64,000 bases of DNA, from NCBI GenBank assembly GCA_963576735.1, contig OY755177.1, forward strand, positions 18,910,001 to 18,974,000. The letters run 5' to 3'. This DNA comes from Bedellia somnulentella (lineage: Eukaryota; Arthropoda; Insecta; Lepidoptera; Bedelliidae). Within the stretch, counting starts at the first letter, position 1, and the number at the start of each line of letters is the position of its first letter. Below the pieces are notes generated by a model, which saw only the letters and a list, made by a program, of their open reading frames with translations, was not told where the DNA came from and did no database searches. Both the position numbers and the translations under genes were made by a program. This document shows positions 9,705 to 20,437 of the stretch, one piece after another.

Positions 9705-10462
9705 GTGGTAAAAAACAGAAAAAAGACATAACTGTGTTCTAGATCTAGCGAAAAGCCACTGCCACTATAAGTCTAGGCCAAGTTCTTCAGCACGAAACTA
9801 CAGAGGTAGTTAGATACTCGATAAACCAACAAACATTCTGCATAATCAAAGCTTCTATCTTGTGTTGACGAGTGCCTTAAATCTGACAATTTCAAAGGTG
9901 CACTAACCAGATTAGCAAGACATCTAGATCCTTTGATTCCCCTTGTGAAGACAGGCCGTGGTTACTGGCTGATGGAAACAATAGCTGGCGTAGACAACAG
10001 ACTAGAGATCAAAGGATTTGAAATGCAATTCCAAAACCAATTGAATTTTGATGTCTACGTTTAGTTGTAGGTTGATTGAAACTGTTTACTTTCCGTTTGG
10101 TATTGACTTGGCCATTCGATTTGATTTAACGGAACGGAACAAGCCTTGTTGCGAATAGCAATGTGAATTTGATGCTACAATAATGTTATCAAATTAATTA
10201 ATTGTTTAACTGAAGAGAATCTCTATCTTAGTAATTAAATGCGACAATTTGTTTATTCCGGTTGAGGTTGTGGAATTTTTGGTACCATAATTCTGAAATG
10301 TCTATCCGAAATCATTGTATAATAATACGAATTTCAATAAGTATTGTGATCTCCGGCCCCCTGCTGAAATTGGCTGTTACTCAATTGCCAAGGTTTAAAA
10401 ACCACACTAAAATCATGAATAAAAGGACATGTATGAAAAAAATTACAGATATAAACTAAGAT
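9705..10462. other. Spacer with one unassigned open stretch
   Basis: Positions about 9843-10066 (+) form an open frame of roughly 70 codons without a start codon, less AT-rich than its surroundings. It contains LTRLARHLDPLIPLVKTGRG. I cannot match it to a family; it could be an eroded exon or retroelement piece. The rest shows nothing. Confidence 0.25.
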
Positions 10463-10546
10463 ACTTCCAAAAGTGTTTGAGGAATTTCTAATTCCCTAGC
10501 TCTGGCTACCCTTTCGAAGATTTATAGCCGTGAGTATATGTATGTA
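10463..10546 (+). repeat. SINE-A 3' fragment
   Basis: Starts at ACTTCCAAAAGTG and keeps the whole 3' hairpin and GTGAGTATATGTATGTA tail. Confidence 0.8.
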
Positions 10547-11122
10547 AATATAAACTAAGCTACTGGTTTACTACTACTACTAATACTTCGAAATAATGTC
10601 GTGAGTATATATCCATGTATGTAATTATTAAGAACGAGCTGGCGCCAACCCTAGCATAACTTATTTCAATCACACAGCAAGTACGTACGCACGTAGCAGA
10701 TTTATACAGGTGCACGAGTTTTTTATTTATTTTATTTTATGAGTACATACATTTGCACATATATTATCATTATTTTATTATATCACTGCTGTTTTGAACT
10801 TATTTAATACGCACTTTAAATAAAAACGCATCTGAAAGATGATTTTGAACTACATTGCCGTCCAACCACCCAAATGCCCTTATACTCTAAGAGAGCTGTC
10901 ATACAATAAGTCGAGCTGAACCTAGCATTATTAATATTTAGGAATGCTTTTTAGATCACAATATGTCTCGACAATTATCATCTCATCAGAATATTAAATT
11001 ATTAAATTATTATTTAATTATTTGACAAAAAGCACATATGAAAATGTTAATATGGTTGGTAATCCTGCGTGTCACACTTGGCTGCCTAAATTTCTACTCA
11101 GTGTTTTTCTCCTAAAATAAAC
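10547..11122. other. AT-rich spacer, no gene seen
   Basis: No coding frame, RNA or repeat family recognised. A further GTGAGTATATATCCATGTATG word at about 10601 may be an isolated SINE-A tail. Confidence 0.3.
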
Positions 11123-11185
11123 ATACCTATACTCATGGTTATTAATCCTAAACAGGGGTGACCAAACAATAAGAATTAGGAACAT
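11123..11185 (-). repeat. SINE-A 3' fragment
   Basis: Complement of the tail and hairpin, with several changes (ACTCATGGTTATTAATCC). Confidence 0.55.
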
Positions 11186-11193
11186 AAGTAGAG

Positions 11194-11195
<2 letters not shown>

Positions 11196-11256
<61 letters not shown>
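11196..11256. repeat. (TA)n microsatellite
   Basis: About 30 uninterrupted AT dinucleotides. Confidence 0.95.
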
Positions 11257-11260
<4 letters not shown>

Positions 11261-11490
11261 TATTGTAATTCGGAAAGTGAGTTTGTTTGTTTGTTTGTTT
11301 GTTCCGCTTTCACACTGTAATTTCTAAACCGATTACTTTGAAATTTTGCAGACGTACAGTTGAAAGCCTGAATTGAATAATAAGGTACTTTTTATTCCGG
11401 AAAAAATATGCTCCTGGGGGAAAACTAAAATACTGTTTGCTTGCTGGATGGATTGGAAATGGCGCTGTGTGTCGTTTAAAAAAACATTAT
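11257..11490 (+). repeat. Dispersed repeat with (TTTG)n and AAACCGATTACTTTGAAATT
   Basis: GAGTTTGTTTGTTTGTTTGT, followed by CTAAACCGATTACTTTGAAA and TTTTGCAGACGTACAG, resembles a MITE-like repeat common in insect genomes. No protein coding. Confidence 0.45.
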
Positions 11491-12139
11491 ATATTGCAAG
11501 CTAATATATACATGTAAATTGAGAAGTTAAATAATATGATGATGAATCCTCAAAAATGAGGAATTCGCAAAGGTTCCCACAGCAGCATCAAAAAACCTTA
11601 ACTCATATTTGGCTCAAAATATTGCAGCGATTACTTTTGTCATCGATGGCTCACACCAGACCCTGCGATAATGGACATTTTAGATAGATTAAGGGGTTTC
11701 ATCCATTTTCATCAAAATAAATGTACATTTAAATGACAAATTTGTTTATCAATAATAAGACTAATATAAAATAAAGCGTAATGAAAAATTGACACCGCCG
11801 GTACCGTCCCCGCGGCATAGCGGTACGAGTATAACTAACTACTATGAATATTTAAATAGAACTATTTTGAATCAATCGTCTCAGGTGCGTATCTCAAGCG
11901 ATTCAATATTTTAGAATTATTTATTTTTCTTTGTTAGCTTAGTATAGCAAAATATATAATGAAAGCAAGCACTATCCCTTCACTCAGCGATTATTTTGGA
12001 TGGAGACCCACCACTTACCATCCCCATATTCCCGAGCAATCGCTGCAAGCTCTCCCACTATCACCAACCGTGATCACCCAGGTGGTCAGTGTAGGGGGCA
12101 GCACAGTGTATTCTCATTATTGGTACAAAATGGTTTGTT
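11491..12139. other. Spacer, no gene seen
   Basis: Includes a less AT-rich patch (11985-12110) with no recognised motif. Confidence 0.3.
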
Positions 12140-12265
12140 TCATGATTGTCATCAGTAATGTAAAACATCGTGAGAAAACCCACATGGCTAAATATATTTG
12201 GTTATGTAACTGAGTATCCCTATCGATCTCACGTGATATTCAGAAGTATTATCACCTCTGGCACC
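12140..12265 (+). repeat. Degenerate SINE-B fragment
   Basis: The order AAACATCGTGAGAAAACCCA, CATGGCT, then TCACGTGATATTCAGAAGTA and ACCTCTGGCACC follows the SINE-B body. Head and tail are lost. Confidence 0.55.
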
Positions 12266-12560
12266 ACATACACCGAGAAGTCAACTTTATTACGCATAAT
12301 TTGAAAATAATAAAAATGGAATAAGTCCAAGCTGAATTGATCTTAGACTGTTCAAAGAGTTGAAAAAGGGTTTGGCTAACGTTTCTGTGAGACAGAGTTA
12401 ATGATCCGTGTAAGATTGATGACTTTACCCTTGGAATAATGTTTTTCGCACTCAAATTACTTGCTGATCGCCTTTGATAGCTCGCTGGGTTACTGACAAG
12501 AAATATTTTAACGCTGCAGATGTTTGGAATGGTAGAGGTAATTTTGTGAGTTTGAATGAT

Positions 12561-12722
12561 GCCGTGTAATGTCGGCTTAGAATGTCACTACTCCTTTCTA
12601 ACTACGGGTGCAGTAAGAGGCGACTAAGGGTACGGGTCTTTTTCAAGTGTTTTTGAGCGATGCGGTTGGAGAACCATCACTAACGATACCATCTTTTCCC
12701 TAGGCTAAAAGTTTTAGCAGGC
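12561..12722 (+). repeat. SINE-A copy, GCCGTGTAATGTCGG subfamily, 3' truncated
   Basis: Head and GATGCGGTTGGAG block are present. The copy ends in worn sequence after CCATCTTTTCCC. Confidence 0.8.
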
Positions 12723-13199
12723 TCTAAAACTTTTATAACTCTATCAATGTATATATAAAAACGTCAAATTATTAGCCTCCGTCGTTTCACTTCAATTAAA
12801 AAAAAACTACTAATTAATAATGGACTCTCTAGGCTTTAAGAATAATATGGTATCAATAATAGTTTTGTCGGCATCTTCAAAACGACATTTAAAATGGCCT
12901 ACTTACCAATGTCACCATCAATCAACGGTAATTGTTTTTTTTTTAAGTTGGCCCAACGGTAAATATTCCATTTTAGAATTTTTACTTTTTAAATTCGCGG
13001 CGTGTCTGTGGTCGCGAGCCGAAACAGCTTAGCAAAAACTTAACAATAGCCCTTTTGTTCTAAGCAAATATTTTATTTGTCCAAATTTCGAATGTGTTTT
13101 ACGACTATTTCGTCCTTATTTGGATTCACTGGAAATAGCTTAGCAACAAGTTACTCCGTATGTGATACTAGCAGATACTGTCAGTATTTTAGAATTTGC
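12723..13199. other. Spacer, no gene seen
   Basis: A 70-codon open frame from 12820 has no recognisable features and AT-biased composition, so it is not annotated as a gene. Confidence 0.3.
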
Positions 13200-13446
13200 A
13201 TACATACATACATATACTCACGGCTATAAATCCCTAGATGGGGTAGCCAGAGCTAAGGAATCCGAAATTACTCAGCCACTTTTGGAAAGTTAAGTGGGGA
13301 AAAGATGGTAAAATAAAGGTGGTTGGTGATGGGATTCCAACCGCATCGCCAAAAATCTCTTAACAGCCCCGATACCGTTAGTCGCCTCTTACGTACACCC
13401 ACCGGAAGAAATGATGTAGTGCTATTCTAAGCCGACACTACACAGC
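13200..13446 (-). repeat. SINE-A copy, full length
   Basis: Tail of five TACA units, intact hairpin, intact GGTCTC-like block region and GCCGACACTACACAGC end. Confidence 0.9.
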
Positions 13447-13670
13447 TTCAATAAATGATTAATAATAGCAATATATTATAATGGAAGAATGACATCACAA
13501 CTCTCATTTGGCAACTCATATGATATGAGAGTATCTCTATTTGCATATTTGTTTCCATCTTTATTGACTTGGTCGTAACGGCCATCACAAAACCTTTGAT
13601 TTTATAATGCTAAAGAAAAATATATATAATAATGAAGCCTTATTTAAAGCGCCATAGTAATGAAATGAAG

Positions 13671-14009
13671 GACCACGTGATAGCTCAATGGGTCGAACAC
13701 CGGTTAACGTGCAAGCGACTAGTGTTCAAATCCCGGGTCGGGCCTACACCAATTTGTCCTTTCTAAAGACAAATGTGTGGTTAATTTATCATGGTTGTTA
13801 ACGGTGAGGGAAAACATGGAGAGGAGACCTACATGGCTGGGTTGTACTTAGTTATGTGACGGTTTATTCGTGCAAAACGGCGATTGGCCTGCCCCCTATC
13901 ACGTGAGTACACTGTCCAAGCAAAACAAAGTCACGTGATGTTCAGAAGTAATAGTACCTCTGCCAACCTCTTCGGGATATTCGGCGTGAACGTTTATGTT
14001 TATGTATGT
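13671..14009 (+). repeat. SINE-B copy, full length
   Basis: The tRNA-like head carries A box TAGCTCAATGGG and B box GTGTTCAAATCCC. The body includes CCCCCTATCACGTGAGTACA and AAGTCACGTGATGTTCAG. The tail is GGCGTGAACGTTTATG, then TTTATGTATG. Confidence 0.9.
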
Positions 14010-14531
14010 TAGTAATGAAATGAAGCATCATTTAAAGCGCCATGTTTCGTAATTAATTCGGTAAGAGACTGCCTATTCGATATCTATTTAAAATGATCCC
14101 AAATACGGTCGGTCGCCATAGGTCGGGCGGCGCAGGTAAAGGGCTAAGTGATTAATGTGGCGCGGCTTATATATGACCCTGCATCAGATTTCGCCAATAA
14201 TTTGGTAATTTATTATTCGTTCTTGTGACAATGACCATAGCGAAGACTTGGTTATAACTTATAACCTTGTTGATTTTTAAGGCGGTCATAGAAACTATAC
14301 TTTACAGTCAGTTTACACAATGTATCCGTGGTAACAAATACGTACGGATTTACCTATCATTTGATTTGTCATAATGACGAAAATCTATATAAATGAAAAT
14401 CGAAGCTATCTACTTGCTGTGGATAGACCGAGCTCCGAACCTTTTTGTCTTATGTAAATATTCATTGTCGTTATTACATTTCATGTCATGTGTGTAAAAG
14501 AGACAAATAAATGCTTTTATTATTATTATTA
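14010..14531. other. Spacer, no gene seen
   Basis: Contains a repeat of the phrase just upstream of the SINE-B copy (AATGAAATGAAG...TTTAAAGCGCCAT at about 13635-13670 and 14012-14045). This is probably a duplicated flank around the SINE. Confidence 0.35.
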
Positions 14532-14745
14532 TATACTCACGGCCATAAATCCCAAAAAGAGATAGCCAGAGCTTCAGAGCTAGAAACTCCTCAGCCACAT
14601 TCGGAAGATGATAGGGGACAAGATGGTAGAAATGAAGTATCCTTGGTGATGGATCTCTAACCGCATCGCCACCCATACCATTAGTTGCCTCTTACGACAC
14701 CCGTGGGTAGAAAGGGGAAGTGACATTCTAAGCCGGCACTACTAC
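14532..14745 (-). repeat. SINE-A copy, GCCGGCACTAC subfamily
   Basis: Tail at 14532, hairpin variant CCCAAAAAGAGATAGCC and GACACCCGTGGGTAGAAAGG near the head. It is head-to-head with the next copy. Confidence 0.85.
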
Positions 14746-14787
14746 ATCCCTGTCAATTGTTTTGTCTTTGTTAATATATACTGCATA

Positions 14788-15012
14788 ACATAACACTACC
14801 CCATTTCTACCCGTGGGTGATCGTAAGAGCCGACTAACAGTATAGGGGCTTTTTAAGTGATTATTGGGCGATGTGGTTGGAGACCCGTCACCAATAACAT
14901 TTATTATTACCATCTTTTCCCCATTCAACTTCCAAAAGGGGCTGAGGAATTTCTCATTCCATAGCTCTGGCAACCTCGTTAAGGGATTTATAGCCGTGAG
15001 TATATGTATGTA
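14788..15012 (+). repeat. SINE-A copy, CCCGTGGGTGATCGTAAGAG subfamily
   Basis: Lacks the first 15-20 bp of the head; the rest, including GTGAGTATATGTATGTAC, is intact. Confidence 0.85.
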
Positions 15013-15070
15013 CAACCAAGTTTAAATGTCGTGTATGTTCATTAGTCAAGGCCCTTTAGAGCGACTGCAC

Positions 15071-15134
15071 ATGGTTCCAAATTAGTGATGCAAAAGTGTA
15101 TCCATACACTTTTGCATCACTAATTTGGAACCAT
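15071..15134. repeat. Perfect palindrome, 31-bp arms, 2-nt spacer
   Basis: The arm 15071-15101 (beginning ATGGTTCCAAATTAGTG, ending AAAAGTGTAT) is exactly complementary to 15104-15134. The spacer is CC. It is close to a fully cruciform-capable sequence. Confidence 0.95.
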
Positions 15135-15184
15135 CGGATCGGAGTTAAGAGGTTTCTCTATTCAATTGATGACACTGATTCAAA

Positions 15185-15350
15185 CATGTACTCACTGCTA
15201 TAAATCCCAAAAATTGGTAGTGTAAGTGACGTAAATGATGGTTACTGATTGCCCAATAATACATATAAATCCCCATTACTCTTAGTAGCATCATTAGACA
15301 CCCATAGAAAGAAATAGTATAGTGTTATTCAAAGCCAACACGGGGCAGCA
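15185..15350 (-). repeat. Degenerate SINE-A copy
   Basis: Complement order is tail TGTACTCACTGCTATAAATC, CACCCATAGAAAGAAATAG, GTGTTATTCAAAGCC. Strongly diverged with deletions. Confidence 0.55.
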
Positions 15351-15739
15351 TCTCTGAATTTTTACTCTTCATTATAATTTTACTAATTCCAATTAGTTGA
15401 ACAATGCTATTCTACGTTACTCTAATTTCGATAGACTACAAATCCGCTAGCCTAATTAATAGACGAACCATATTTCACAGCTGTCTATCACGATAATCAC
15501 GTCGTCACACTACAAAGAATCGCCCACTACACATCGCAATCGCCAATATAAATCAGCCATTATCTCCGCACTTGAGCAGCAACAGAACAATACTCGACGC
15601 GTACAAATCACCGCCATTTTTCTTTAACATCCGTGGCCAAAGACTCTGTCAATATATTCGCTAATGGTTGGGGATCAAGTTAGGAGAGTTTGAGATCATT
15701 CTGTTTTCTGTAAAAAAAACGTATTAATTTATTTATTAG

Positions 15740-15895
15740 GATTAGAATAGAATAGAATAGAAAACTCTTTATTGCACATCAAAATGGAGAAATATTTACA
15801 AATTAATATAATTAAATTTAAAAAAGTACAAATGACGGTCTTATCACTAAAAGCGATCTCTTCCAGACAACTTTTGAAGGAGAGGTCAATAAATT
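15740..15895 (-). repeat. LINE 3' end with (ATTCT)n tail
   Basis: On the minus strand it has GGAAGAGATCGCTTTTAGTG, ATAAGACC, an AATAAAG signal and a tail of ATTCTATTCTATTCTA. It is the same family as 60105-60525, where the reverse-transcriptase C-terminus is also kept. Confidence 0.75.
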
Positions 15896-16802
15896 AAAGT
15901 CATGTGAGATAGATAGGATTAATTTAATTACTTTTCTTATTATTGTATTCTTTATTTGCACATTAGTAAAACAGGTGGAAATCGTGCATCGCACTATTGA
16001 AGTTCCTAAAATTCTTGCATATATAGAAGATACAACTTTATACAGTTAAAACACTATCCCCAGGCATACCACTGCCTGGCGGAAGTTCTCTCTTTTCTTA
16101 TTTCTAATTAATAATATATAATTAAGAGGTAATATTCCCACGAGTGGTTTTAGTAATGAGGTCCAAATCTTGTGACTTTTTCCAATCGATGAATTCAATA
16201 TCCGTATCAATGTGTGTAGATAACAAATGCAAGAAAAAATATTTTGGTAACCAAGAATTTGTTAATTTATGAACTATATCCTATCTGTCTGTCTCATATA
16301 TGTCCCCAAAGGGACTTGAACTTTATATAATATATTAAATATACATAGTGAAGTTTTATGAAACAAAAATTAAAACTGCGCACTTTCAAAAAAGTCAGTG
16401 CAGTCTTGATGGAAGCATCACGTCGATCACAAAATGATCACAAAGTAAACAAACAATAAGCGATCACTTCTGTTTTCTCACTGCTAACAAAAAGTTACTT
16501 TCACTAAACAATATCTGCGGGATATTTCGCAAGAAGTTTATAAATTAGACTCGCCCGTTCAACCGCCCCATCTGCCATTTCTACCCACTGCCATATTTTA
16601 TTTGAGCCATAAATTATTTTTTATTACACATATTTTGTCGTGTTATTCTAACTAATGTACCTACTCTCTCAATTCATTGTAACGCACTTTGTATTATTTA
16701 TCTGTCATTTTTATGGAAGATAAATTTCTAATGATCAATTATTAGGACCGCTTTAATCTTGACGTATATTTGTTGGCTTTTATGTTTGCACAGAGTTTTA
16801 AG
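15896..16802. other. Spacer, no gene seen
   Basis: AT-rich. CCCCAGGCATACCACTGCCTGG at about 16060 contains a short inverted repeat. Nothing else to report. Confidence 0.3.
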
Positions 16803-17029
16803 CAGTGTAGTGTCGGCTTAGAATAGCACTACCCCGTTTCTACCGATGGGTGTACGTAAGAGGCGACTAACGGTATTGGGGCTTTTAAGGGATTTTTGGG
16901 CGATGCGGTTGGAGACCCATCATCAAAAGTTTTACCATCTTTTCCCCACTCAACTATCCAAAAGTGGCTGAGGAATTTTGATTGCTAGGGGTCTTCTAGG
17001 GATTTATAGCTGTGAGTATATGTATGTAC
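16803..17029 (+). repeat. SINE-A copy, near full length
   Basis: Head CAGTGTAGTGTCGG. The hairpin shows changes (GGGGTCTTCTAGGGATTTAT) and the tail is GTGAGTATATGTATGTAC. Confidence 0.9.
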
Positions 17030-17466
17030 AGAGTTTTAACACGGGCTGAGTAACTTTATACATGAACAGCTTCTGTTCCTTTTGTGTTTCACAGATTCAT
17101 AGGAAATCAGTCAGCTTTTTAAAATATAATGAATATAAGATATTTACCGTGAGAATAATGTTATGTTTATAGCTAAACCTTAGTTATATATGATTATTAA
17201 TTGTACATATTCAGTGTTACACTACTAAGTATGCGTACATACGCATTAATAGTTTCAACGCAACTATACTAGTATTTGATAATAAGTATACTGTTAAACC
17301 TTAGAGTAATCTATTTAAATTCTGGTTAATCTTTCTACATGAGTCATAGTTCAAAGATTTTTCTTATTGTAAGATTTTTATTTTATTGTTTCAAAAGTCG
17401 CTCGGGTGTTTCTACTTCGCGGGATCTGACAACCCGTATTCAGAATTTTTAGCCTACATGTTTCCG
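17030..17466. other. AT-rich spacer, no gene seen
   Basis: No frame or repeat recognised. Confidence 0.3.
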
Positions 17467-17652
17467 ACAGTGTACTCACGTGATAGGCCTGCCCCCTATC
17501 ACGTGAGTACACTGTCTAAGCAAAACGTGGGTACCTTCTCTGGAAACTAGATGGCGCTTGCCATGTGAGTTCAGGAGTATTGGTACCTCTGCCCACCCCT
17601 TCGGGGATAAAACGGCGTGAACGTTTATGTTATGTTATGTTATGTTATGTTT
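17467..17652 (+). repeat. 5'-truncated SINE-B with a snap-back inversion at its 5' junction
   Basis: Positions 17467-17487 (ACAGTGTACTCACGTGATAGG) are the exact inverse of 17495-17515. After this the copy continues normally to GGCGTGAACGTTTATG and four TTATG units. The 21-bp foldback has a 7-nt loop. It fits template switching at the end of reverse transcription. Confidence 0.85.
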
Positions 17653-17889
17653 CCATTAATATATGTTTTCAATTCATAGCGACCAACAAAAATCATAAAT
17701 AGGATACTAAATGTCTCGTTGGCGCAACCAAAGGGTTATTATTTAAACATCTTTTCTTATTTCGATAAAAATAACTGAAGAGTAATTGAATCTCTAGCTC
17801 TATCTATCCTTTACTGCACATTACATCTGTGTGTATATTACGTCACCTTCACCTACAGTAAACCATCTGCTGTAAGATAACACTCTACA

Positions 17890-18146
17890 ACATACATATA
17901 CATATACACACGGCTTTAAATCCCTAGAAGGGGAAGCCAGAGCTAAGGAATTAGAAATTCCTCAGCCACGCCAGCCAGCCTTGTAAAGTTGAGTGGGGAA
18001 GAGATGGTAAAATAAAGGTTGTCGGTAATGGGTCTCCAACCGCATCGCCCAAAAATCCCTTAAAAGGCTCAATCCCGTTAGTCGCCTATTACGTACACCC
18101 ACCGTAATAATTGGGGTAGTGCTATTCTAAGCCGACACTACACAGC
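17890..18146 (-). repeat. SINE-A copy, full length
   Basis: Carries an extra GCCAGCCA duplication in the CTCAGCCAC block (about 17970). Otherwise complete to GCCGACACTACACAGC. Confidence 0.9.
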
Positions 18147-18149
18147 AAT

Positions 18150-18304
18150 GAGTGGGGAAATCTGGTAATTATAAATATTTTTGGTGACGGGTCTCCAACC
18201 ACATCGCCCAAAAATCACTTGAAAAGTCCCTATACCCTTAGTCACCTCTTACGATCACCCACGGGTAGAAATGGGGTAGTGTTATTCTAAGCCGAAACTA
18301 CACT
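18150..18304 (-). repeat. SINE-A head half, GATCGTAAGAGG subfamily
   Basis: Contains only the promoter-side two-thirds and ends GCCGAAACTACAC. It abuts the preceding copy in the same orientation, so one probably inserted into the other. Confidence 0.8.
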
Positions 18305-18912
18305 CTACAAAGCTTAACAAAACACGATAATTTAACATGATTCACTCCATTCAAGTCCGCAATTCAACACGGCCATTTTTCATTGTAATATTTTAGTATT
18401 ATCATTATTTATAGGGTACTTGGCAGCTTTTACTCGCGACAAATGAATCGTGGCAATTTATATTCGTTTGTCGAATAAGTCCCTTTGGTAATGTTTGCAC
18501 GAGGTTTTAGTTGCGATTTAAATTCTAATTTTGTAGTCGACCGTTGTTATGTTAGGTTGTGTATGGTTTCAATATTTTTGAGGGTTTTCCATTTATATCA
18601 TAGTTAATTAGGTAAGAGCAGAGATTGTTTCTTTTTAAAAAGATTAAGATAAAACAAACGGCATGGAGATAAGCCGAGTGTCGTCTACATAATTATGTTT
18701 ACAATATTTTTGATTGATTGTTTTATTAGGTGATGTACTGTACCAAATTTTAACCCTTAAAATGGCAAATACTTACGCCCTCACCATTTTCATATTTTGT
18801 AATAATTTAGCTATACAAACAACAAGTAAGTGAGGAATCTGTTGTGTATGTTATGGCGTAGTTACTATTTGATATTATTTTGTCAGTCTTACGATAGAAA
18901 ACGTTCTTATAA
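18305..18912. other. Spacer, no gene seen
   Basis: AT-rich, with nothing recognised. Confidence 0.3.
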
Positions 18913-19075
18913 AGGCGGGGTCCGAAGTGAAAAGAATAAAAGAGCATGTTTGAGAAGAATAATGAATGTAAGGGAAGCAACAGAGGTTTGTCAAGACCGT
19001 ACTAAGTGGCAAACGATAGTCTCTGCCTACCCCAAAGAGAATAATGGGCGTGAGTATAAGTAAGTAAGTATGTCA
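18913..19075 (+). pseudogene. LINE-C reverse-transcriptase C-terminal fragment
   Basis: Translation contains KNKRACLRRIMNVREA, then EVCQDRTKWQTIVSAYP, the recurrent C-terminal block of a lepidopteran non-LTR retrotransposon (also at 34522-34870). The 3' end is GGGCGTGAGTATAAGTAAG. It is 5' truncated. Confidence 0.8.
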
Positions 19076-19282
19076 GTCTTGCATTCAACGCCGTACAAAC
19101 TACTCGTTGTTCTTTATGTAACATAATTTAAAAGTAGCATAAATTAGAAAATTGTCATATTGATAAGGAGATAGTTGCAGTATTCTTTAACATTTTCATG
19201 GTTTTTTCATGGACCAATATAACAAAATATGCTTCCCTTTTACTGTTTCCGATAATAAAACAGAGAACAGCCTGCTGAGAAC

Positions 19283-19477
19283 AGCTCTACCCGTGAGTAA
19301 CGTATGAAGTGACTACGGTGACATGACTTTTGAAATAGTAATTGGCATTGTGGGTCGAAAACCCCCACCAACAATGCCTAATTTTACCCTTTCTCATCAG
19401 ACTACTTCCAAAAGTTGTAGGCGAATATGTAATTCCAAAGCTCTGGCTACCCCTTTTCGGATTTAAAGTCGTGAGTA
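19283..19477 (+). repeat. Degenerate SINE-A copy interrupted in its tail by the 4.26-kb transposon
   Basis: Matches SINE-A from ACCCGTGAGTAACG through GCTCTGGCTACCCC to GTCGTGAGTA. The expected tail continues on the far side of the transposon as TACGTATGTA at 23736. Confidence 0.75.
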
Positions 19478-20053
19478 AAGGGTCTAGCAGGCTAAGGGAA
19501 CAAGACTGGCCCCCGAAGCCGATCTTGCTGATTTTTATGGTGGTGCACCGGTTTCAGCCACGGTTACTGTGTGACAAAAATCAGCCCTCGATCTTCTTTT
19601 GTTTTGGAGATTTTTGACATTTACCAAATCATCAAGGTATTTTTTAAACTTATATTTTAGATAAACTACGCAAGCTAGAACAACCAAACCAAATCACGAT
19701 AAACGAGAATAAAATGAACTTTTAATCGCATGTTTTTATGGGGGGCCTACCAATAGTACTTCAGTCAAAAAATCATAGTTTATTTTTTTTAGTACATTTT
19801 TTTGACGTTTGCCGCGGAGGTACACCCACCAAAAAAATTTCAAAAAGAGCTACTAAAGACATGTACAAGTGCATAGAAAAAATTTTCCAAAAATCGTGGT
19901 GCGTCATGTCAAAAAATCGAATATATTTGCAATACAACACCAGTATTTAAGTACTAGAGTAGTATATATTTTATGTAAACTCTTTAGTGTTTATTAGATT
20001 CTATTTTTGAAAATAACATTTTGACATCTGACATTTGACATTTGCAATCAAAT
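19478..20053. repeat. Left terminal inverted repeat
   Basis: A 576-bp arm, near-identical inverse of 23167-23735. It contains a 70-codon frame that recurs in the other arm simply because the arms are copies. It ends in TGACATTTGACATTTGCAAT just before the internal region. Confidence 0.9.
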
Positions 20054-20109
20054 GGTGCACTACAGTCTCAACACCCCCCTAAGCTACTGTTGGCATAATT
20101 CAAATATGG

Positions 20110-20420
20110 ATCAGATAAGAAAGCTCAAAGTTGCTCAATGTAGCTCAGAGGGCAATGGAGAGGGCTATGCTCGGGGTTTCTTTGCGCGATCGAATCAGAA
20201 TCATTCTTCAGAGGTCCGCTGAAGAACTAAAGTCACCGACATAGCCCGAAGAGTTGTAAACCTCAAGTGGCAATGGGCGGGGAACATCGGTCGATGGACG
20301 GATTGCGGGACATCGATGAATGCAGGTGGCTCAGGACCGTGACAAGCGGAAATCATTATCGGAAGCATATGTTCAGCAGTGGATGTATACAGGCTGAAAT
20401 GATGATGATTATGATAACAA
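20110..20420 (+). pseudogene. LINE reverse-transcriptase C-terminal fragment within the transposon
   Basis: With frameshifts it reads AMERAMLGVSL-R-RIR, KVTDIARRVVNLKWQWAG, then a worn WLRTVTSG block. This is the C-terminal end of endonuclease-reverse transcriptases of insect non-LTR elements. It ends in a GATGATGATTATGATAA tail typical of that type. It lies between the left TIR and the stop codon of the 140-aa gene, and so inserted into the transposon or its ancestor. Confidence 0.75.
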
Positions 20421-20437
20421 ATAACCCTGTTTATTAT

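Noticed and set aside
11196..11256. (TA)n tract as a CRISPR, promoter or origin signal
   Set aside because: A simple microsatellite with no associated structure.
19738..19950. 70-codon frame in the left TIR that recurs almost unchanged in the right TIR (23263-23475)
   Set aside because: Its apparent conservation follows from the two arms being copies of one another. Low-complexity Phe/Lys content, no family.
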